The notes beneath the pieces were generated by a model. It was not told the DNA's origin. It was given only the letters and a program-made list of their open reading frames with translations, and made no database searches. Positions 3,417-6,906 of a DNA stretch of 6,906 bases are shown one piece after another. The first letter of the stretch is position 1, and each line of letters opens with the position of its first letter. Source of the DNA: an uncultured bacterium (GTDB lineage Bacteria; Bacillota; Clostridia; Oscillospirales; Acutalibacteraceae); NCBI GenBank assembly GCA_905215055.1, contig CAJMOH010000085.1, forward strand, positions 1-6,906, given 5' to 3'. Both the position numbers and the translations under genes were made by a program.

Positions 3417-5870
3417 ATGGAACTGTACGACTATGAAAAGCAGCATCGGGATCTGCTGCGCCGGTTGGCTCCGGAGTGCATGGTCCTGCTGAAGACCGAC
3501 GGAAGCTTTCCTCTCGCCGCCCCGGGCCAGGTGGCCCTGTATGGCAGCGGCGCTCGGGATACCATCAAGGGCGGTACAGGCTCCGGCGATGTGAATGTGC
3601 GCCATTACACCACGGTGGAGGAGGGCCTGGAAAACGCCGGGTTCACCATTACCACCAGGTCCTGGATGGAGGGCTACGAGCAAATCCGGCAGGAGGCCCA
3701 CAAGGCCTTTGTGGCGGGGATCAAGGCCAAGGCCAAGGAGCTGGGCGTCCCGGCCCTTATGCTGGGGATGGGCGCCGTCATGCCCGAGCCGGAGTATGTC
3801 CTGCCTCTGGATGGGGAAGGGGACACAGCCATCTATGTGCTGGGCCGCATTTCCGGCGAGGGCTCGGATCGGAACCCCGCTCCCGGTGATTTTCAGCTGA
3901 CCCAGACCGAGATCCGGGACATTTTGGCCTGTCAGGAGAAGTACCCCAACTTCCTGCTGGTCCTCAATGTGGGGGGCGTGGTGGATCTTTCCCCGGTTCT
4001 TTCCGTGGGGAATATTCTCCTGCTGTCCCAGACCGGTATGACCATCGGGGACTCCCTGGCGGATGTGGTGCTGGGCAAGGCCTACCCCTCCGGCAAGCTG
4101 GCCTCCACCTGGGCCAAATGGGAGGACTACTGCCCTGTGGGGGATTTCGCCCAGCAGGATGATACCCGCTATCAGGAGGGTGTCTATGTGGGCTACCGTT
4201 ATTTTGACAGCGTGAACAAGGCGCCCCTGTTTCCCTTTGGCTATGGGCTGGGTTACACCACCTTTGCCTTGGAGAATATACAGGTCTCCCTGAAAGGCAC
4301 AGCTGTCACGGTCCAAGTTCAGGTGAGGAACACAGGCTCCGCCCCTGGCAAGGAGGTGGTTCAGCTCTATGTGTCCGTGCCTGCCGGAAAGCTGGACCAG
4401 CCCTATCAGGCCCTGGCGGCCTTTGCCAAAACAGAAGAGCTGGCTCCCGGAGAGGTGGGGGAGGCACTCTGCTCCTTTGCTCTGGAGAGCTTGGCCTCCT
4501 TTGACAGCGACACCGCCTGCTCCGTTTTGGAGGCGGGGGACTACCTTCTGCGGGTGGGCGTCTCCAGCCGGAATACCCAGGTGTGCGGCGTAGTGCGCCT
4601 GGAGGAAGCCATCCAGGTGCAGCAGCTGTCTTCCATGGGCGGTCAGCCAGACTTTGAGGACTGGAAGCCGGAGTGCGAGCCCTATCACAGCCCGGATGAG
4701 GAAGCGCAGCTTGCTGCCGCTCCCCTGTTCTCTGTCAGGGCGGCGGACTATGTGCCTCAGCCCGCGGCCGCTCTGCCGGAGATTTCCCAGGACATCCAAG
4801 ACCTGGTAAGCTCTCTCAGCGACGAGGAGCTGGGCTATCTGTGCCTGGGCGCCTTCCAGGATGAGGGCAGCAAGAGCTTTGTGGGCAACGCGGGCAACCA
4901 TGTGGTGGGCGCCGCCGGCGAGACCGCCATGATCCGGGACCTTCCCGCCATGATTATGGCCGACGGTCCTGCGGGGCTGCGGCTCAGCAAGGACTACGGC
5001 AGGGACGAGAACGGTGTGTACGCCTTGGACAGCAGCTTTGCGGCCTCCTTCCTGGAGTTTATGGACGAGGACGACGGCCTGGGCGGCTTCGGCTTTATGG
5101 CGACTGCCCAGGCGGACCGCAAAGGAGAGATCTTCCACCAGTATTGCTCAGCTCTTCCCATTGGCACGGCTCTGGCCCAAAGCTGGAACCTGGAGCTTTG
5201 CCGTCAGTGCGGCGATTTGGTGGGGGATGAGATGGAGCGCTTCGGCGTCCACCTGTGGCTGGCCCCTGCCCTGAATATCCACCGCAGCCCTCTCTGCGGC
5301 CGGAACTTTGAATATTATTCCGAGGACCCGCTGATCTCCGGCAGGGTGGCCGCGGCCATCACCCAGGGCGTTCAGCGGCATCCCGGCCGGGGAACCACCA
5401 TCAAGCACTTCTGCTGCAACAACCAGGAGACCAACCGGATGCTTTCCAACTCCATTCTCAGCCAGCGAGCCTTGCGGGACATCTATCTCAAGGGCTTTGA
5501 GATCTGCGTAAAGGAGAGTCAGCCCCACGCCCTGATGACTTCCTATAACCTGCTCAACGGGGAACACACCTCCCAGCGGCGGGATCTGATTATGACCTGT
5601 CTCCGGGAGGAGTGGGGTTTCCAGGGCCTGGTCATGACCGACTGGGTTGTTGCCGCCCTGGCCGGCGCCATGAACACCAAGTATCAGGCGGCCTGTGCCT
5701 CCGGCTCCATTCAGGCGGGCAACGACATTCACATGCCCGGCAGCCCCCTGGATCACAAGGATCTGATGGAGGCCTTGCGCAATCCCCAGGCTACCTATCC
5801 CATCACCCGCAAGGATCTGGAGGTGTGCGCCCAGCGGATTGTTTACATGGTGAGAAAGCTGGTGCCATAA
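3417..5870 (+). CDS. Domain-permuted family 3 glycoside hydrolase (beta-glucosidase-like)
   Basis: This 817-residue enzyme should cleave terminal beta-linked sugars by a retaining mechanism. No signal peptide is visible, so it probably acts in the cytoplasm on imported oligosaccharides. The usual GH3 domain order is inverted. Residues about 1-285 are the alpha/beta sandwich domain, with ISGEGSDRN giving the likely acid/base E148, then PSGKL and YGLGYT. About 285-395 is a fibronectin-III-like domain (VQVRNTGSAPGKEVVQLYV). A linker runs to about 460. The rest is the TIM barrel: ADGPAGLR (D516), PALNIHRSPLCGRNFEYYSEDP (signature around R629-D637, overlapping a longer conserved stretch), TIKHF (K663-H664) and VMTDW with the nucleophile D742. 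Both catalytic residues are present. The same order is known from Butyrivibrio fibrisolvens and Ruminococcus albus beta-glucosidases. The ATG at 3417 follows AAGGAGG (3405-3411) by 5 nt. Substrate could be cellobiose, another glucoside, xylooligosaccharide or glycosylated saponin. No transporter lies beside it. Confidence 0.93.
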   Translation: MELYDYEKQHRDLLRRLAPECMVLLKTDGSFPLAAPGQVALYGSGARDTIKGGTGSGDVNVRHYTTVEEGLENAGFTITTRSWMEGYEQIRQEAHKAFVAGIKAKAKELGVPALMLGMGAVMPEPEYVLPLDGEGDTAIYVLGRISGEGSDRNPAPGDFQLTQTEIRDILACQEKYPNFLLVLNVGGVVDLSPVLSVGNILLLSQTGMTIGDSLADVVLGKAYPSGKLASTWAKWEDYCPVGDFAQQDDTRYQEGVYVGYRYFDSVNKAPLFPFGYGLGYTTFALENIQVSLKGTAVTVQVQVRNTGSAPGKEVVQLYVSVPAGKLDQPYQALAAFAKTEELAPGEVGEALCSFALESLASFDSDTACSVLEAGDYLLRVGVSSRNTQVCGVVRLEEAIQVQQLSSMGGQPDFEDWKPECEPYHSPDEEAQLAAAPLFSVRAADYVPQPAAALPEISQDIQDLVSSLSDEELGYLCLGAFQDEGSKSFVGNAGNHVVGAAGETAMIRDLPAMIMADGPAGLRLSKDYGRDENGVYALDSSFAASFLEFMDEDDGLGGFGFMATAQADRKGEIFHQYCSALPIGTALAQSWNLELCRQCGDLVGDEMERFGVHLWLAPALNIHRSPLCGRNFEYYSEDPLISGRVAAAITQGVQRHPGRGTTIKHFCCNNQETNRMLSNSILSQRALRDIYLKGFEICVKESQPHALMTSYNLLNGEHTSQRRDLIMTCLREEWGFQGLVMTDWVVAALAGAMNTKYQAACASGSIQAGNDIHMPGSPLDHKDLMEALRNPQATYPITRKDLEVCAQRIVYMVRKLVP

Positions 5871-5907
5871 GGGGGAACCCTCCCTTCTTGTCCGGATGCT
5901 GCGAAAA

Positions 5908-5941
5908 AGAGGGACTGCCGAAAACTCCGGCGGTCCCTTTT
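5908..5941 (+). terminator. Terminator after the glycosidase
   Basis: A 10-bp stem (GGGACTGCCG at 5911-5920 with CGGCGGTCCC at 5928-5937, one G-T pair) closes a 7-nt loop and is followed by TTTTCTCTT. It is preceded by an A-rich stretch (5904-5908). It lies about 40 nt past the glycosidase stop codon. Confidence 0.88.
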
Positions 5942-5944
5942 CTC

Positions 5945-5973
5945 TTGTAAAAGGGAGGGGAAGGGTGTATGCT
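5945..5973 (+). promoter_or_regulatory. Promoter of the SprT-like gene
   Basis: TTGTAA (5945-5950) and TATGCT (5968-5973) are 17 bp apart, directly after the glycosidase terminator. The start would be near 5980. The -10 region TATGCTAAA is the same as that of the promoter at 2958-2986. Confidence 0.65.
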
Positions 5974-6006
5974 AAAGGAGAAAACTCGGAAAGGGAGGAC
6001 GGGCCA

Positions 6007-6495
6007 ATGACGGGGGAGGAACTGAACAGCCGGATGGCGGCGGCGGCAGACCAGCTGCGCGGGCTGGGGATTCCCCTGTCCCGGGAAATATGCCCCCAGG
6101 TGGAGATCAACACCCGAGCGCGGCGGCGGCTTGGCTGCTGTCTGTGGAAGGACGGCAGCTTTACCATCCAGGTTTCCGCCCGGATTTTAGATCAAGAGGA
6201 GCTGCTGCAAACCACCCTGATCCACGAGCTGCTCCACACCTGCTATGGCTGTCAAAATCATGGCAAGCGGTGGAAGGCCTACGCCCAAAAGGCGGGGCAG
6301 GCTCTGGGAATAGAGATCCAGCGCACCGTTTCCCTGGAGGGCCGGCAGGAGCGGCTGCGTCAGGACCAGGTGCGGTATCTGCTCCAGTGCCAGAGCTGCG
6401 GCAGAATCATCCCCCGTTGCAGGCTGTCAAAAGCGGTGAAGCATCCCGGCCGCTATCGCTGTCCCTGCGGAGGCACGCTGAAGCGGGTGCAGTAA
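6007..6495 (+). CDS. SprT-like zinc metalloprotein
   Basis: This 162-residue cytoplasmic protein has the SprT-like fold: a zinc-dependent peptidase-type domain followed by a zinc ribbon. The motif HELLH (residues 73-77) with H85 in CQNHGKRWKAYA forms the metal site, and E74 would be the catalytic base. Helix-rich sequence before it (EELLQTTLIHELLH) is typical. The C-terminal part carries CQSCGRIIPRC (128-138) and YRCPCGG (150-156). Expected ribbon ligands are C128, C131 and a second pair, but the second pair is C152 and C154, only one residue apart instead of two. C138 or H146 might substitute. Eukaryotic relatives (SPRTN) degrade DNA-protein crosslinks; the role of bacterial members is largely unsettled, so function here is inferred from the domain only. 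The ATG at 6007 follows GGGAGG (5993-5998) by 8 nt. It has its own promoter and no clear terminator, so transcripts may run on into the next gene. Confidence 0.87.
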   Translation: MTGEELNSRMAAAADQLRGLGIPLSREICPQVEINTRARRRLGCCLWKDGSFTIQVSARILDQEELLQTTLIHELLHTCYGCQNHGKRWKAYAQKAGQALGIEIQRTVSLEGRQERLRQDQVRYLLQCQSCGRIIPRCRLSKAVKHPGRYRCPCGGTLKRVQ

Positions 6496-6497
6496 AT

Positions 6498-6514
6498 TAT
6501 ATATATGTGTGTGT
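6498..6514. repeat. Alternating TA/TG dinucleotide tract
   Basis: Seventeen bases alternate strictly between pyrimidine and purine: TATATATA passing into TGTGTGTGT. The tract starts 2 nt after the SprT-like stop codon and ends just ahead of the next -35 box. Such tracts melt easily or can adopt Z-form DNA and can slip in replication. A regulatory role is not shown. Confidence 0.6.
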
Positions 6515-6515
6515 C

Positions 6516-6544
6516 TTGCGCTTTCATCGAGAAAATGATAGAAT
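6516..6544 (+). promoter_or_regulatory. Promoter of the small DUF2007-like gene
   Basis: TTGCGC (6516-6521) and TAGAAT (6539-6544) are 17 bp apart, and TGA (6536-6538) gives an extended -10. The start is expected near 6551, at the small hairpin AAAGG/CCTTT (6550-6554 and 6557-6561), leaving a leader of about 30 nt. Confidence 0.65.
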
Positions 6545-6579
6545 GTTTCAAAGGAACCTTTCAGGAGGTGGGAAGGCAG

Positions 6580-6813
6580 ATGGCGCTTTTTGGAAACTGG
6601 ACGGAGCTTACAGTGACCAATGATGTCCGGCGCTATGGCAGTATTCTGGAAAAATTGGACAGCGCGGGGATTGCATACCGGGAGAAAATCCAGCAGCTGG
6701 GCCATGGCGACCGCAGGATGGGCAATTTGGGCGCTGGCGGTGGCAGGGGTGTGCTGTATCAGGTTTTTGTCCGAAAAACGGATTTGGAAAAGGCCTTGCT
6801 TCTTCTTCGTTGA
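6580..6813 (+). CDS. Small protein, DUF2007-like (putative)
   Basis: This 77-residue soluble protein resembles the DUF2007 fold, annotated as a putative signal-transducing domain of unknown activity. It opens with a strand (WTELTVTND, residues 7-15), then a helix with SILEKLDSAGIAYREKIQ (21-38), a glycine-rich loop (MGNLGAGGGRG, 47-57), and a final strand-helix LYQVFVRKTDLEKALLLL (59-76). The LxxxGIxYxxK and VxVxxxDxEKA patterns are what suggest the family; the match is by eye. There are no cysteines and no membrane segment. The ATG at 6580 is chosen because AGGAGGTG (6563-6570) lies 9 nt upstream. The frame is open back to an ATG at 6505, but that start would lie upstream of the predicted promoter. 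Possible cotranscription with the SprT-like gene does not by itself indicate a shared role. Function is unknown. Confidence 0.7.
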   Translation: MALFGNWTELTVTNDVRRYGSILEKLDSAGIAYREKIQQLGHGDRRMGNLGAGGGRGVLYQVFVRKTDLEKALLLLR

Positions 6814-6825
6814 ATGGTGGAATAC

Positions 6826-6854
6826 AAAAAAGAGAGCCACAGTGTTGGCTCTCT
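6826..6854 (-). terminator. Minus-strand terminator
   Basis: AGAGAGCCA (6831-6839) and TGGCTCTCT (6846-6854) form a perfect 9-bp stem with loop CAGTGT. An A run at 6826-6831 on the plus strand becomes a T run after the hairpin on the minus strand. On the plus strand no T run follows. This orientation points to a convergent gene lying beyond the right edge. Confidence 0.75.
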
Positions 6855-6864
6855 CAGCCTGTCG

Positions 6865-6892
6865 AAAAAGGTCACCTTTTGGTGGCCTTTTT
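6865..6892. terminator. Bidirectional terminator
   Basis: AAAAAGGTCACC (6865-6876) pairs with GGTGGCCTTTTT (6881-6892) around a TTTT loop with a single T-G wobble. A flank of As on the left and Ts on the right lets it act on both strands. On the plus strand it ends the small DUF2007-like gene transcript, about 50 nt past its stop codon. Confidence 0.88.
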
Positions 6893-6906
6893 CTCGTATT
6901 GAGAGA

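Noticed and set aside
3072..5138. A 688-codon open frame on the minus strand opposite the glycosidase and small membrane protein gene
   Set aside because: It runs antisense through two supported genes, their intergenic terminator and promoter, and gives a compositionally biased protein without domains. It is a shadow of GC-rich coding sequence.
5148..6167. A 339-codon minus-strand open frame spanning the end of the glycosidase and start of the SprT-like gene
   Set aside because: It crosses a terminator, a promoter and two well-supported plus-strand genes, and has no recognisable motif or ribosome binding site.
1..6906. CRISPR array, tRNA, rRNA, riboswitch, phage or plasmid functions
   Set aside because: No regularly spaced direct repeats, no tRNA or rRNA sequence, no recognisable riboswitch core, and no integrase, transposase or replication gene were seen on either strand.

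Overview
The window looks like chromosomal DNA from a GC-rich member of the Clostridia, most likely an Oscillospiraceae/Ruminococcaceae-type gut anaerobe. The grounds are a perfect CIRCE operator (the HrcA heat-shock operator) ahead of groES-groEL, Firmicutes-type GroES and GroEL sequences, strong AGGAGG-type ribosome binding sites, sigma-A-type promoters, a domain-permuted family 3 glycosidase of the type described from rumen Clostridia, and a SprT-like protein. The family-level placement is inference. All six recognisable genes plus one uncertain small gene lie on the plus strand, but most have their own promoter or are separated by terminators, so this is a row of short transcription units rather than one operon.

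Layout. Positions 1-50 carry two hairpins, the second terminator-like. A GNAT-family N-acetyltransferase follows (82-516). Next is a dense heat-shock control region (about 580-857): a 10-bp inverted repeat embracing the -35 box, a consensus promoter, a perfect CIRCE, a second inverted repeat interlocked with CIRCE, and a roughly 210-nt leader that holds a degenerate second CIRCE-like element. It drives groES (858-1142) and groEL (1207-2835), which end at a strong terminator. A small two-helix membrane protein of unknown function (3016-3255) has its own promoter and terminator. A large cytoplasmic family 3 glycoside hydrolase (3417-5870) follows with its own extended -10 promoter and terminator. 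It has a circularly permuted domain order: sandwich domain, then fibronectin-III-like domain, then TIM barrel. Next are a SprT-like zinc metalloprotein (6007-6495) and a 77-residue protein resembling DUF2007 (6580-6813), each with a plausible promoter. The window closes with two hairpins, one oriented to stop minus-strand transcription and one bidirectional, suggesting a convergent gene just outside.

How the genes work together. GroES and GroEL form the chaperonin and are almost certainly repressed by HrcA through CIRCE. The other genes have no evident functional link to them. There is no sugar transporter or regulator beside the glycosidase, so it is not part of a visible polysaccharide utilisation locus.

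I found no clearly new multi-gene system. The most interesting material is the heat-shock regulatory region, with its apparent second CIRCE and mutually exclusive hairpins. Next are the permuted glycosidase and an unusual cysteine spacing in the SprT-like zinc ribbon.
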